Assembly (NCBI RefSeq): GCF_007197645.1
Contig: NZ_VKGK01000024.1
Coordinates: forward strand, 1-64,000
Origin: Shewanella hanedai
GTDB taxonomy: Bacteria > Pseudomonadota > Gammaproteobacteria > Enterobacterales > Shewanellaceae
Direction of reading: 5' to 3'
DNA length: 64,000 nucleotides
The translations under genes were made by a program, and so were the position numbers. This document shows, in pieces, positions 6,727 through 16,154 of the stretch. Below the pieces are notes generated by a model. It had not been told where the DNA came from. It did not search any database and saw only the letters and a program-made list of their open reading frames with translations. The stretch's first letter is position 1. Every line of letters starts with the position of its first letter.

Positions 6727-7293
6727 TTAGAACAAAGTTGGTACACCTAGATAAGTGATCACTAGACGATTTTGATACTCGTTTTTATAGTTCCAACGTG
6801 AAATATCGTAAATAGCTTGCTGATAACGTCCCTGAATGAACAAGGTATCGCCCTCTTCTAAGTGCATCACGCCATTGACGGCAGCGATTCCAGGAATAGC
6901 ACAACCATAATTTGCAATGTCAGCAAAAGTAACTGGCCCTATTGAGTGGTTACCACCTGGAGCAGCAGCATTAGGGACTGAGATGCCGATACGTAACAGG
7001 TATCTGCTGCCACATTTTAGTTGTGAATAACGGGCATCGACATTGTATAAACCTGCTGCCGGTGCTGTAAATATATGTGAATTGGTATCAAATGAAGTAT
7101 TGAAATTGATCTTAGTCGTATTATATTCAACGACTTTAATACTGCCATTGTTTGTTTCAGTAAGCTCATCGCCAGAGATATAAGCATCGACCACAACTTG
7201 GTGATTTGGGATCCAAGTTGCATTTGCTGATGAAGCGATTAACAGGGTTAACCCCGCAGTCGCTAATGTAAATATTGACTTCACGTTTCTCAT
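6727..7293 (-). CDS. Secreted C1q/TNF-like jelly-roll protein, 188 aa
   Basis: An upstream start at 7341 is possible, but the ATG at 7293 follows GGAGAG and gives a standard signal peptide (residues 1-26, ending SSANA). The mature protein carries INFNTSFDTNSHIF, then TAPAAGLYNVDARYS, and ends with NRLVITYLG. These match the core strands of the C1q globular domain, where F-x-A-P-x-x-G-x-Y is the signature. In bacteria such domains occur in secreted or surface proteins of mostly unknown role. Two Cys residues, in QLKCGS and YGCAIPG, may form a disulfide. The gene is monocistronic with its own terminator. The family call rests on motif recognition only. Confidence 0.7.
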   Translation of the reverse strand: MRNVKSIFTLATAGLTLLIASSANATWIPNHQVVVDAYISGDELTETNNGSIKVVEYNTTKINFNTSFDTNSHIFTAPAAGLYNVDARYSQLKCGSRYLLRIGISVPNAAAPGGNHSIGPVTFADIANYGCAIPGIAAVNGVMHLEEGDTLFIQGRYQQAIYDISRWNYKNEYQNRLVITYLGVPTLF

Positions 7294-7672
7294 ATATTCT
7301 GCTCTCCACGTACTGTTTATGTTAAACCCCCGCTCACCCACAGAGCATTACTCTGCGATACAGGTAAAAAACGAAACAATATATTCACACAAGTTATTAC
7401 ACTTGTAAACTTATTTATAATATAAAATGCAATGAAATATGCAACTTTGGAATGAAAGTCCTTAATCTAGTGAAGTTCATGTAGAAAAACTGTAAAAATA
7501 CACTTTTATATTCAGAAGAATAGTTCATTCAACTGGCATATGAATCCTCGTTTTACAAAACATAAACTCAGCCCTCACCTACTAAAGTAGGAAAAAACTC
7601 CTCACAAACGTTAATGGATCTATCTCCCAATTTTTTATAACTTAACTAAAAAGATTGATAGGAGAGAACCCT
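7294..7672. other. AT-rich intergenic region between divergent genes
   Basis: Gene-free spacer of about 380 bp between the C1q-like gene and the TonB receptor. It must hold both promoters. I see no Fur box, no strong dyad and no conserved RNA structure. Confidence 0.5.
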
Positions 7673-10027
7673 TTGTTAATAAAGCAGATTTTTTCACATT
7701 TCAGCTTAGTGATTATCACAAGTGGTATGAGTGTGATTGTGTTAACGAGCAAGGTTAATGCAGATGATTTGACACCCATAGCCAACACATCACCAGAGGT
7801 TATCACCGTGCTCGGCCAGGCAATTGATCATGAGATGCTTATTTATCCCGGTGCGCATCAACATGCTGACAACGAAGAGATTAAACGCAGTTTAGATACT
7901 AACCTTGGGCAATTTCTTAAAGACAAATTTGCAGGTGTTAGCGTCAACGATGTGCAAAATAACCCTTTTCAAATGGATATGCAGTATCGGGGATTCACTC
8001 TCTCTCCTCTGTTAGGTCTGCCCCAAGGCATCTCGGTTTATGTCAATGGAGTCCGTTTTAATGAACCTTTTGGCGATACCATTAATTGGGAGTTGATCCC
8101 CCTTAGCGCCCTAAGTGACGTCAGCCTATTTTCTGGTTCAAACCCACTATTTGGCCAAAATACACTCGGTGGAGCTTTGGTGCTCAACATCAAGGATGGT
8201 TTTACATTTCAAGGCTCAAATATAGACCTAAGTGCAGGTAGTAATGGCATGGGCCAACAAACCATTCAAGTGGGTGGCAACAATGGCGCGTTTGGTTATT
8301 ACGCTGTAGTGAGCCGTTATCAGGAAGATGGCTGGCGGAAATATTCACCAACAGAAGTCACTCAAGCTCTGGGACGCTTTAGCTGGAAAGCAACAAATAC
8401 AACACGCTGGGACCTGCTAACATCTTTTAGTCAAAGCGAACTTATTGGTAATGGCGCCGTCCCTTTCGACTTAATGGCCTTAGAAGGCAGAGATGCGGTT
8501 TATACCCATCCTGACAAAACTGAAACCAACCATGGCTTTGCTTCTCTGTCTGGTAATATTGAATTGAATGACGCGATGACACTGGATCTCAACCTCTATT
8601 ACCGTCAGAGCAAAACCGACGCATTAAACGGTGATGACAGTGATTTTGAAGAGTGCATTCAAGCAGGTAAAGAGACTTTATGTGATGAAGATGATGAACC
8701 CGTTCGCTTTCTCAATCCTGATGCAACAGCATTTAACGGCAGTTTAGAGGATTTGGGTCTAGAAGCTGACGATCTCGATGGCCTCAATAACACCTCTAAC
8801 ACAGATCAAAAAGCCATGGGGGTCACAGCTCAATGGTCAATCGATACACAACTGCACCAAATGGATGCTCAATGGGTTTTAGGGCTCGCTGCAGACTTTG
8901 CTGACATCAACTTTCAGTCAGACACCGAATTTGCAGAGTTATTAAATGACACACCTGAGGCTCCTCGAGCAACACAAGCCGTTGGTTTATTTGATGCTGA
9001 CTCGGTGGTCAGACTCGACAGTGAACGTCGTCATTACTCTGCTTTTGTTGCTGGCAGCTTAGCAATAGCTGACGATCTCACACTTACATCTGCACTGCGG
9101 TACGATGCAACCAACATCCACATGACGGATTTAGCGCCTGGAGATGATGGTAAAACCTTAGATGGCGATCATGACTTTACTCAAATAAGTCCGTCAATTG
9201 GGATCAACTGGGCATCCACCGCTAACACGTCTTTTTTCGCATCTTATGGTCGCTCAAGTAGAGCCCCTACCCCAGTAGAATTGAGCTGCGCAGATCCTGA
9301 TGCTCCCTGTAAACTGCCCAATGGTTTTGTTTCTGATCCGCCTCTAGAGCAAGTCATTACCGATACGTTTGAAATAGGCGCTGAATATACTCAAAGCTCT
9401 CTCTCATTGGGTTTAACCTTATTTCATGCCCGCAACCAAGATGACATCATCTTTCAGCAAGCATCGGGGCTACCCTCTGAAGGCTTTTTCGCTAATGTGG
9501 GAGACACTGAGCGCCGTGGCGGTGAAGTCTATTACACGCAGCAACTTCAGGATTGGCGATTTACTCTGTCGTACAGTTACTTAGATGCCACCTTTGCATC
9601 AGACTTTATCTCATTCAGCCCTAACAATCCCCTTGGAGGAGATCGACAAGTCAGCGCTGGCGATGTCATTCCAGGTCTGCCCAAGCACAATGTTAAAGCG
9701 GGGATTGAGTGGTACATCGGCAACCTTACTCTCGGTAGCGATGTTAAATACCAGAGTGGGCAATATTATCGGGGGGATGAAGCGAATGAAAATGAGATGA
9801 TATCGGGTTTTACCTTAGTTGATCTCAAGGTTATTTATCAGATTAATGATTGGATCTCTATTTACAGCCGCATCGATAATCTGTTCGATGTTGACTATGA
9901 AACCTTTGGTGCTTATGGAGAGTCAGATGAGGTTTTAGCCAATATCTATCCCGGTTTTGATGATGCTAGATTTGTAGGTCCTGGTGCACCAAGAACATAT
10001 ATCGCTGGCCTCAATATTGAATTTTAG
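7673..10027 (+). CDS. TonB-dependent outer-membrane receptor, 784 aa
   Basis: A TTG at 7673 lies six bases after AGGAGAG and is preferred over the TTG at 7655. The signal peptide covers about the first 30 residues (ends KVNADD). PEVITVLG just after it resembles a TonB box. The plug domain follows (about residues 45-180), with GISVYVNGVRFNEPFGD and FGQNTLGGALVL as family landmarks. The remainder is a 22-strand-type barrel with the usual alternating aromatic pattern, ending in INIEF-like ...GLNIEF with terminal Phe. Substrate is unknown: there is no adjacent ABC transporter, siderophore or glycan gene. An acidic insertion near residues 320-345 with two Cys residues (EECIQAGKETLCDED) could be a metal- or ligand-binding extracellular loop; that is inference. 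Confidence 0.9.
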   Translation: MLIKQIFSHFSLVIITSGMSVIVLTSKVNADDLTPIANTSPEVITVLGQAIDHEMLIYPGAHQHADNEEIKRSLDTNLGQFLKDKFAGVSVNDVQNNPFQMDMQYRGFTLSPLLGLPQGISVYVNGVRFNEPFGDTINWELIPLSALSDVSLFSGSNPLFGQNTLGGALVLNIKDGFTFQGSNIDLSAGSNGMGQQTIQVGGNNGAFGYYAVVSRYQEDGWRKYSPTEVTQALGRFSWKATNTTRWDLLTSFSQSELIGNGAVPFDLMALEGRDAVYTHPDKTETNHGFASLSGNIELNDAMTLDLNLYYRQSKTDALNGDDSDFEECIQAGKETLCDEDDEPVRFLNPDATAFNGSLEDLGLEADDLDGLNNTSNTDQKAMGVTAQWSIDTQLHQMDAQWVLGLAADFADINFQSDTEFAELLNDTPEAPRATQAVGLFDADSVVRLDSERRHYSAFVAGSLAIADDLTLTSALRYDATNIHMTDLAPGDDGKTLDGDHDFTQISPSIGINWASTANTSFFASYGRSSRAPTPVELSCADPDAPCKLPNGFVSDPPLEQVITDTFEIGAEYTQSSLSLGLTLFHARNQDDIIFQQASGLPSEGFFANVGDTERRGGEVYYTQQLQDWRFTLSYSYLDATFASDFISFSPNNPLGGDRQVSAGDVIPGLPKHNVKAGIEWYIGNLTLGSDVKYQSGQYYRGDEANENEMISGFTLVDLKVIYQINDWISIYSRIDNLFDVDYETFGAYGESDEVLANIYPGFDDARFVGPGAPRTYIAGLNIEF

Positions 10028-10202
10028 CCTTAAATATCAAATTATTACTATTTTTACAGGTTTCTTATTATGGGTAGAAATCGGGAGAAATAAACTCCTC
10101 CCCAGCTTTGCCCTGCCTTTTTCTGGTTCTCATTTCTAAAGCGTTACATAGTTAATTGGTGTTCAACACTTTCAACATATAACGAGAGAAGAGATTAATA
10201 CC

Positions 10203-10760
10203 ATGATAAAGAATAAAAATAATATTAAGTTAACCACCGTTCTAGGTACTCTGGGTATATTAACTTGTTTAGGTGTCAGCAGTATTGCGCAAGCAGTGCC
10301 TTGGTGTCACAGAGGAACCATCGTTCAAATAGCTGATGTGAATTGGAGCCAAGCACAAATCATGGCCAATTTCACAGGTTCCATTCCGGGTGGCGTAGCA
10401 GATACAGAGGTCTACACTACATATCACTCAACCAATAACTACGGCAATACCTTTGCAGGTGGTGGCGGTGGTTTTGGCGGTTACAGTGTGCCGGGTTCTG
10501 GTCAGGTCCGCGTTATCCATTACGCACCTTATACACTGACAAACATGGTTGGTCCTGGCTATTACTTTACCAGCCAAGGCGTGAAATTTAAGCTGGATAA
10601 ATGCTATACCATTCCTCCACTAATGGAACATAAAGAGGTAGCGATGTTTGAACCAGCTAAACCAGAAACAGGCTTTGAAGCCGTTCCTTATGAAAACTTA
10701 AGAGCTATCACTGAATATTGGCGCGAAGGTGATCAAGAAAGAGAACAGCCAAGAAAATAA
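10203..10760 (+). CDS. Secreted protein of unknown function, paralogue of the 13030-13509 gene
   Basis: The ATG at 10203 begins a 185-residue protein with a signal peptide (cleavage near AQA-VP, about residue 31). The mature part starts VPWCHRGTIVQI and contains a Gly run (GGGGGFGG), then QVRVIHYAPYTL, and YYFTSQGVKFKLDKCY, followed by a charged, Pro/Glu-rich tail. The WC-x-x-G-x-x-V-x-I start and the QGVKF...C segment recur in the secreted protein encoded at 13030-13509, so the two belong to one family. I know no function. Two conserved Cys suggest one disulfide outside the cytoplasm. It lies between the TonB receptor and the TPR/PAS sensor, same strand, with its own terminator. Confidence 0.7.
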   Translation: MIKNKNNIKLTTVLGTLGILTCLGVSSIAQAVPWCHRGTIVQIADVNWSQAQIMANFTGSIPGGVADTEVYTTYHSTNNYGNTFAGGGGGFGGYSVPGSGQVRVIHYAPYTLTNMVGPGYYFTSQGVKFKLDKCYTIPPLMEHKEVAMFEPAKPETGFEAVPYENLRAITEYWREGDQEREQPRK

Positions 10761-10785
10761 CCCATAAGTGAAGCTGTTTACAAAT

Positions 10786-10806
10786 AGGCCCTAACGGGCC
10801 TTTTTT
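10786..10806 (+). terminator. Rho-independent terminator
   Basis: AGGCCC-TAAC-GGGCCT followed by a T run, 25 bp after the stop of the secreted-protein gene. Confidence 0.85.
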
Positions 10807-10918
10807 ACTAATAAAAACCCGCCTAGCGATATATCCACATAATATTCCACTTCAATTGAGATTATTTCACTATCCATGATACGTTTACCCAATAGAGTAA
10901 TATTAATCATGGTGGAAG

Positions 10919-13006
10919 ATGTTAGATAAAGTTAAGTTTCATTGGGTATTTTTATTGTTTATTTTTGGGCAGAGCCACACCCTAGCAAATAATCTTGATA
11001 CTTGTTTTAAATCGAATACTGATAAGGCCAAGCAGTTAACTGCCTGTGAAAATAGCCTTAGTTCGGTAACTAAAGACAATCCTGATTATTTTGATATTAA
11101 ATTACAATTACTTATAATTTATACCTCTCAAGGCGCCTACTCTCTCGCCAATCAAACAGACATCACTCTTGCCAGCCTGTCATTAGATGAATACCCACTG
11201 AATAAACAATTCAAATACTTACGCTATCGCGGCATCCTAAAATATCGTCAAGGACTTTATCCGCAAGCCCTATTAATATTTGAACAAGCTTATAAGCTCG
11301 CGGAAATAGATCAACAAACCTTATTAGAGGCCAAAGCTTTGAGTGATATAGGCACGGCCAATATGGCCATGGCGAACCATAAAGAGGCGATATCCGCTTT
11401 CCACCAAAGCTTATTAATAAAACAGAAAATAGCGTCCCAAAAAAGCATTGCTATCACACTGAATAACTTGGGTTCTGTTTACCTTAAAATGGAAGACTGG
11501 GTTCAAGCTGAACATTACTATTCACTGGCGTTAACTCTCTATCGAAATGAGGGAAATACCGCCAGTGAAGCCCACAGTTTAGAGAACATCGCTGTAGTGC
11601 AGATGAAACAAGGGAAGTACACACAGGCACTTGCAGGTTTTGAGCAGTCATTGCAGTTTTTTACTGATAAAAAACAAGAGGTCGCTCAACTCAGGTTACT
11701 GATTAATATCGCTGAATTGAACTTACTTCAACAGCAATTAACCGCAGCAAAAACGCACCTAGAGTTAGCGCAAAAAATAGAATCAAGATTAGGAAACAAT
11801 GCCTTAACGCTTCCTCTCAAACTCAATTTGGGCAAACTGTTCATTCAACAAGGCCTATACCAACAAGCTGAATCAATCTTAAAAACAGGATTAGAGTTGT
11901 CATTAAATAATAAAGACAGCGGCATCACGACAAGTTTTTATCAAGCCCTTATTGATAACGCCGTAAAATTCTACCGCTGGGAGCAAGCCTATCTTTATGA
12001 AAAAAAGCTAGAAGCACATTTACTGCAAGACTATCAACTTAAGTTTGATCAATCCTTAGCAAATACCCGTGTACAGTTCGAGTATGAGCGTCAACAACAA
12101 GCCATTGAGTTATTGGATAAAAAAAATAAAATCAATGACCTACTTATTCAAAGCCGAAATACTCAGCTCTTGGTTCTGAGTCTGTTTATCATCATCATGG
12201 CCGCCGCTATGTATGGCCTTTACTACCGACAAAAACAGCACAGACTAGCTGAGCAACGAAAACTTGAACAACAAATTAATTGGCATAGAAAGCGCGTAAA
12301 ACAACTGGGCGTATCTCATTCAGCACTAAAAGCGGCATTTGGTCAGCTTCCGCAAGCGTTACTTGTCGTGAGTAACAGTGAACAGCTGGTTTATATCAAT
12401 CAAAGTGGCTGTGAACTGCTCCATCAAGATGAAACAAACCTGGTCGATCAGCATTTGGAGACGGTCTTCCCTCGCACATCGCTCAACTTTTGGGAGCAAT
12501 GGGACAGCGAATCAGAGCTTGATAATGTACAAGTGAGCAATGTTCAGATTAACTCACCTGAAGGCCCACAAACACTGGATATTTGGTTAACTAACGTCTC
12601 CAGAGGTGAACCTATTGCTGTGATCAATATGGCAAAACATGGTGAATTGACGACTCAAAAACCGATTAATTCATTGCTGACAGAGCAAGACTTTCAACAT
12701 AAGTTGGTAGACTTAATGTTCCACTGTGTTGAATTTTGGGAGGTAACCACTCAATCGACCCGTATTGAACTGGCAGAAAAAAGTGGGATTTGGCGTGTAT
12801 CAATAGATGATGGCAGGTTACGAACTCGCTCTTTAGATCGCTATCTTTCCGTGCAGTTACTCCCCAAAAAACCTAGATGGAGAGAGGTATTAAGAACCGC
12901 CCATTATGTCATTGCAGAATGTCAGCTTGATGGCGAGCAGGAAAGCACCATCAACTTGAAATTGACGGCACTTAACCAGCATCTACACACTAAAGCACTA
13001 CTTTAA
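10919..13006 (+). CDS. Membrane TPR/PAS sensor-like protein, 695 aa, no known output domain
   Basis: A signal peptide (about residues 1-24) leads to a periplasmic region of tetratricopeptide repeats, about residues 90-380. Examples are ANMAMANHKEAISAFHQSL, LGSVYLKMEDWVQAEHYY and MKQGKYTQALAGFEQSL. A coiled stretch precedes one transmembrane helix (about 418-436). A PAS-like domain follows in the cytoplasm (about 470-560: LPQALLVVSNSEQLVYIN, GCELLH). The last 110 residues have no kinase, GGDEF, EAL or recognised helix-turn-helix motif; they contain SLDRYLSVQLLP and PRWREVLRTAHYV. The architecture suggests a one-component or partner-dependent signalling protein. It is flanked by two secreted paralogues and faces a secreted protease, so control of secretion products is a reasonable guess. 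Confidence 0.75.
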   Translation: MLDKVKFHWVFLLFIFGQSHTLANNLDTCFKSNTDKAKQLTACENSLSSVTKDNPDYFDIKLQLLIIYTSQGAYSLANQTDITLASLSLDEYPLNKQFKYLRYRGILKYRQGLYPQALLIFEQAYKLAEIDQQTLLEAKALSDIGTANMAMANHKEAISAFHQSLLIKQKIASQKSIAITLNNLGSVYLKMEDWVQAEHYYSLALTLYRNEGNTASEAHSLENIAVVQMKQGKYTQALAGFEQSLQFFTDKKQEVAQLRLLINIAELNLLQQQLTAAKTHLELAQKIESRLGNNALTLPLKLNLGKLFIQQGLYQQAESILKTGLELSLNNKDSGITTSFYQALIDNAVKFYRWEQAYLYEKKLEAHLLQDYQLKFDQSLANTRVQFEYERQQQAIELLDKKNKINDLLIQSRNTQLLVLSLFIIIMAAAMYGLYYRQKQHRLAEQRKLEQQINWHRKRVKQLGVSHSALKAAFGQLPQALLVVSNSEQLVYINQSGCELLHQDETNLVDQHLETVFPRTSLNFWEQWDSESELDNVQVSNVQINSPEGPQTLDIWLTNVSRGEPIAVINMAKHGELTTQKPINSLLTEQDFQHKLVDLMFHCVEFWEVTTQSTRIELAEKSGIWRVSIDDGRLRTRSLDRYLSVQLLPKKPRWREVLRTAHYVIAECQLDGEQESTINLKLTALNQHLHTKALL

Positions 13007-13029
13007 GTAAACGCTTTAGTTAGACAGAT

Positions 13030-13509
13030 TTACCTGATTTGTAATTTACGCCCCTGTCTATTGGGGGCCATTTCACACAGTCCACAAGCAAACTTCACTC
13101 CTTGAGTAATGGAGTACACATCATGATGATTATTATCACTGTTTTTCATGCTTTCAGGTCCATAAAAAATAGGACGAACCGTACCATCATCTCCATAAGT
13201 GCTGACGTTTCTCAAATCATACGCTAATGAACTACACAAATTATTGGTTGCCGCTCTTGCGAGTCCATACTCATCATCAAATTGACCACAACTTTTAGTG
13301 TTAACGTCCCCCATACCTGAAGCCGGACACACATCCTCAGCAAAACGCTTAAAACGAGTCAAATGCAAAGGGGTTAACGTAAACTCACCTAAGATCACGA
13401 CATTACCATTCCTGCACCACTCTCCCTCTATAGGCTCTTCATGGGCTAATACCGTTGCTGATGCCATCATATTTGCCGCAACCATTAATGCAATAACACA
13501 CTTGTTCAT
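13030..13509 (-). CDS. Secreted Cys-containing protein, paralogue of the 10203-10760 gene
   Basis: The ATG at 13509 follows GGAAGAGAG. The 159-residue product has a signal peptide ending near VLA-HE (residue 22). The mature part has GEWCRNGNVVILGEF, several further Cys residues, TVRPIFYGPE, and DVYSITQGVKFACGLCE. The first and last motifs match the family start and QGVKF segment of the protein at 10203-10760. The C-terminal CGLC adds a CxxC pair that its paralogue lacks. Function is unknown. It is convergent with the TPR/PAS gene, with only 23 bp between stops. Confidence 0.7.
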   Translation of the reverse strand: MNKCVIALMVAANMMASATVLAHEEPIEGEWCRNGNVVILGEFTLTPLHLTRFKRFAEDVCPASGMGDVNTKSCGQFDDEYGLARAATNNLCSSLAYDLRNVSTYGDDGTVRPIFYGPESMKNSDNNHHDVYSITQGVKFACGLCEMAPNRQGRKLQIR

Positions 13510-13658
13510 ATTCTCTCTTCCCTAATCTAAACTGGTCTATTCTTCTCATACCAAACTAATACTTCAACATGCAAAAAGTAATCAAAATAGGGGGTAAAAA
13601 CAGGGAGAAGTCTTTCAAATTGTATTTTTTATCTTTTAAAACAATTAACTAAATAATG

Positions 13659-13687
13659 AAAAGAGATCTCAAATAGAAATCTCTTTT
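13659..13687 (-). terminator. Hairpin terminator of the subtilase gene
   Basis: AAAAGAGAT (13659-13667) pairs with ATCTCTTTT (13679-13687). A/T runs at both ends. It lies 20 bp beyond the stop of the protease gene. Confidence 0.7.
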
Positions 13688-13706
13688 ACGTTTAAGCATC
13701 CATTAA

Positions 13707-15902
13707 CTAGTCTGCGTAGTAGAAATTTCCACCCCAGATAAAGGGACTCGACCCATTGGGTGATGTCGCAATAAAGCAGTTTGCACCGTCATAAACACTA
13801 CTCGCAGGACATGAGGGTATGGCCGTTGGCGTAGTATAGAAATTTCCGGCATAGATGAAGGCCGTTGTTCCAGATGGAGCGGAGTTAATATAACAATTAG
13901 CACCATCATTACTGCCAAGCGTACAGGCATTATATTCAGAGTAGAAATTATTAGCGTAGATAAAGCCCGTTGCTGGCTTACTCATCACATAGCAATTTGC
14001 ACCATCAAAACTGCCTATCGGACACACATTACCCGGTAGCGGTGTTGTATAGAAATTGCCACTCCACTCAAAAGCGGTTGTACCACCAGCAGCTGATGCA
14101 ATATAACAGTTAGCTGAATCATCACTGCCTACTGAACATGCATCATATTGGTGATAAAAATTGTTAGCGTATATAAAGCCCGTCGTAGGCTTGGTCATCA
14201 CATAACAGTTAGCGCCATCATAGCTACCTAGCGGGCAATCTGTAAAACTGGGTTCAACATAGTAATTCCCAGACCAGATAAAGCCAGTCGATCCACTTGG
14301 AACTGGAGTGACGTAACAGTTTTGGCTATCAAACCAAGGCGTAATGATGCTTCCATCATGTGCGATAACAGGATCTGTACAAGGCTGTTTCCAAAAAGAC
14401 AACAGGTTTGGTGAACCGCTGCCTATGGAGGAAAGCACGCCCGGCGTCGCATCATTGATCATCTGTGACATAATATCAGCAGGTGTTGCTGCAGGATTTT
14501 GAGCTAATAGAAGCGCTGCAATACCAGAAACATGAGGCGCTGACATCGAAGTTCCACTGATGGTATTGGTGGCGGTATTGGAACTACTCCAACTAGAAGT
14601 AATATCAGAGCCTGGCGCAAAGATATCAACACAACTGCCTTTATTAGAAAATGATGAGCGTTTATCATCGTCAGCCGTTGACCCTACGGTTATCGCGTCA
14701 TTGACTCTCGCTGGTGAGAAGCCACAGGCATTGGCATTACTGTTACCTGCCGAAACAACATAAGTCACGCCTGAGTTAATCGATGTTTGCACCGCATTAT
14801 CTATTGTTGGATTTGCGCCTCCCCCTAGACTCATGTTTGCTACACCAGTACCTCCGGCATTAGCTGTCACCCAGTTGACCCCAGCGACAATAGTTGCAGT
14901 CGTGGAGCTACCAGTACAACCAAATACGCGAACGGGATGCACTGTCGCACCTTTGGCAAGACCATGAGCAGTCCCTAAAATAGTGCCTGATACATGGGTA
15001 CCATGACCAATACAATCTGTATTAGGACTACCGCCAACAAAACTTGCACCGACACCGACACGGCCAGAGAAATCATTATGTGTCGCACGTAGGCCTGAGT
15101 CGATAACATACACATCCACTCCGACTCCGGTTTCTTGATAGGTAAATCGACTGTCTAAGTTAAGCGCTCTTTCATCAATACGATCCATGCCCCATGAAGG
15201 CACGGGATTTTGTATCGTATGCAGCTGAACTAACCCATCTCGACTTATCTCTAATACGGCTTGCTCAGCTTCTAAACGGGCTAAACCTTCTTTGTTAAAC
15301 ACCCCAGAAAAACCATGAAATACCGCATCGTACACATAATCAAGTCTGCCATTCACACTAGCACTGAGTTCCTGAGCAACACGTGCTAGCTCTTTATGAT
15401 TAATATCTTTATCCAGCTGAACCAGATAACGATTAGGAATTAATGGAGAGCTAAGGCAAAAGGAAAAGGCACCTTCAGCAAGTTCGGTTTCTAGACAAGC
15501 CTCCCATTGAAACTTAGCCTGCTGAAGCTGCTCATTAACCCCAGATAGTCTGACACCATCTGGCGTCAACTCAGATTCAAATCGAGAGAGTTCTTTGGCT
15601 TCACCTTCATCTAATGCCAAGGTCAATTTAGCAGAGAACATACGCCCTTCACGCTCAATGATTGCCGAAGTCTCCTCTTGAGACAGTGCTTTGCCTGATA
15701 ATTCAGCTCGATGAGTAGAGCTCGCTCCCCGCCAATCATCATCTAACATGATTTGAAGCATCTTTAACTCTGCGCCCTCCCTCTGTGCTGAAGTCTCGAT
15801 AAGATAAGGTGATGCCTGCTTACTCATCTCACCTGCAGTGAGGTTACCGCTTGCGACCAGTGCAATCGTTGAAGCTAATAGATAGTAACGTTGAAATTTC
15901 AT
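13707..15902 (-). CDS. Secreted proteinase K-like subtilisin peptidase with six C-terminal repeats, 731 aa
   Basis: A signal peptide (1-23) is followed by a long propeptide, which ends with an inhibitor I9-like segment near residues 155-230. The S8 catalytic domain runs to about 500, with Asp268 in YVIDSG, His300 in GHGTHV and Ser452 in GTSMSAPH. This is the complete triad in proteinase K order. From about residue 510 to the end there are six repeats of the form DGANCY-x(n)-GFIW/Y-x-GNFY. They alternate between a shorter (about 33 residues) and a longer (about 38) type, each with one or two Cys. Such tails may anchor the enzyme or bind substrate. A classical secreted endoprotease is the most likely function. 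It has its own terminator and no operon partners. Confidence 0.93.
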   Translation of the reverse strand: MKFQRYYLLASTIALVASGNLTAGEMSKQASPYLIETSAQREGAELKMLQIMLDDDWRGASSTHRAELSGKALSQEETSAIIEREGRMFSAKLTLALDEGEAKELSRFESELTPDGVRLSGVNEQLQQAKFQWEACLETELAEGAFSFCLSSPLIPNRYLVQLDKDINHKELARVAQELSASVNGRLDYVYDAVFHGFSGVFNKEGLARLEAEQAVLEISRDGLVQLHTIQNPVPSWGMDRIDERALNLDSRFTYQETGVGVDVYVIDSGLRATHNDFSGRVGVGASFVGGSPNTDCIGHGTHVSGTILGTAHGLAKGATVHPVRVFGCTGSSTTATIVAGVNWVTANAGGTGVANMSLGGGANPTIDNAVQTSINSGVTYVVSAGNSNANACGFSPARVNDAITVGSTADDDKRSSFSNKGSCVDIFAPGSDITSSWSSSNTATNTISGTSMSAPHVSGIAALLLAQNPAATPADIMSQMINDATPGVLSSIGSGSPNLLSFWKQPCTDPVIAHDGSIITPWFDSQNCYVTPVPSGSTGFIWSGNYYVEPSFTDCPLGSYDGANCYVMTKPTTGFIYANNFYHQYDACSVGSDDSANCYIASAAGGTTAFEWSGNFYTTPLPGNVCPIGSFDGANCYVMSKPATGFIYANNFYSEYNACTLGSNDGANCYINSAPSGTTAFIYAGNFYTTPTAIPSCPASSVYDGANCFIATSPNGSSPFIWGGNFYYAD

Positions 15903-16154
15903 CGTCTGTCATTCCTTTTATTGTTATACCAATCAGTATAAGAAAACCAAAGGCAAACTCAGGATTGCCCTTAGTACAAAAGAGATAACAGACAGGGAGA
16001 ATTTATGCCGCTAACTTCATGGGCAAAATAGGTGGAGTTCAGACAATTTAGGGAGAAGAAAAATTATAAATATTATTTTTCAATGAGATGAAAAAGAAGA
16101 CAGATGTCGGCTATCGCAGTGCTTTATCGTTGAAGCGATGCCCAACAATCTATT

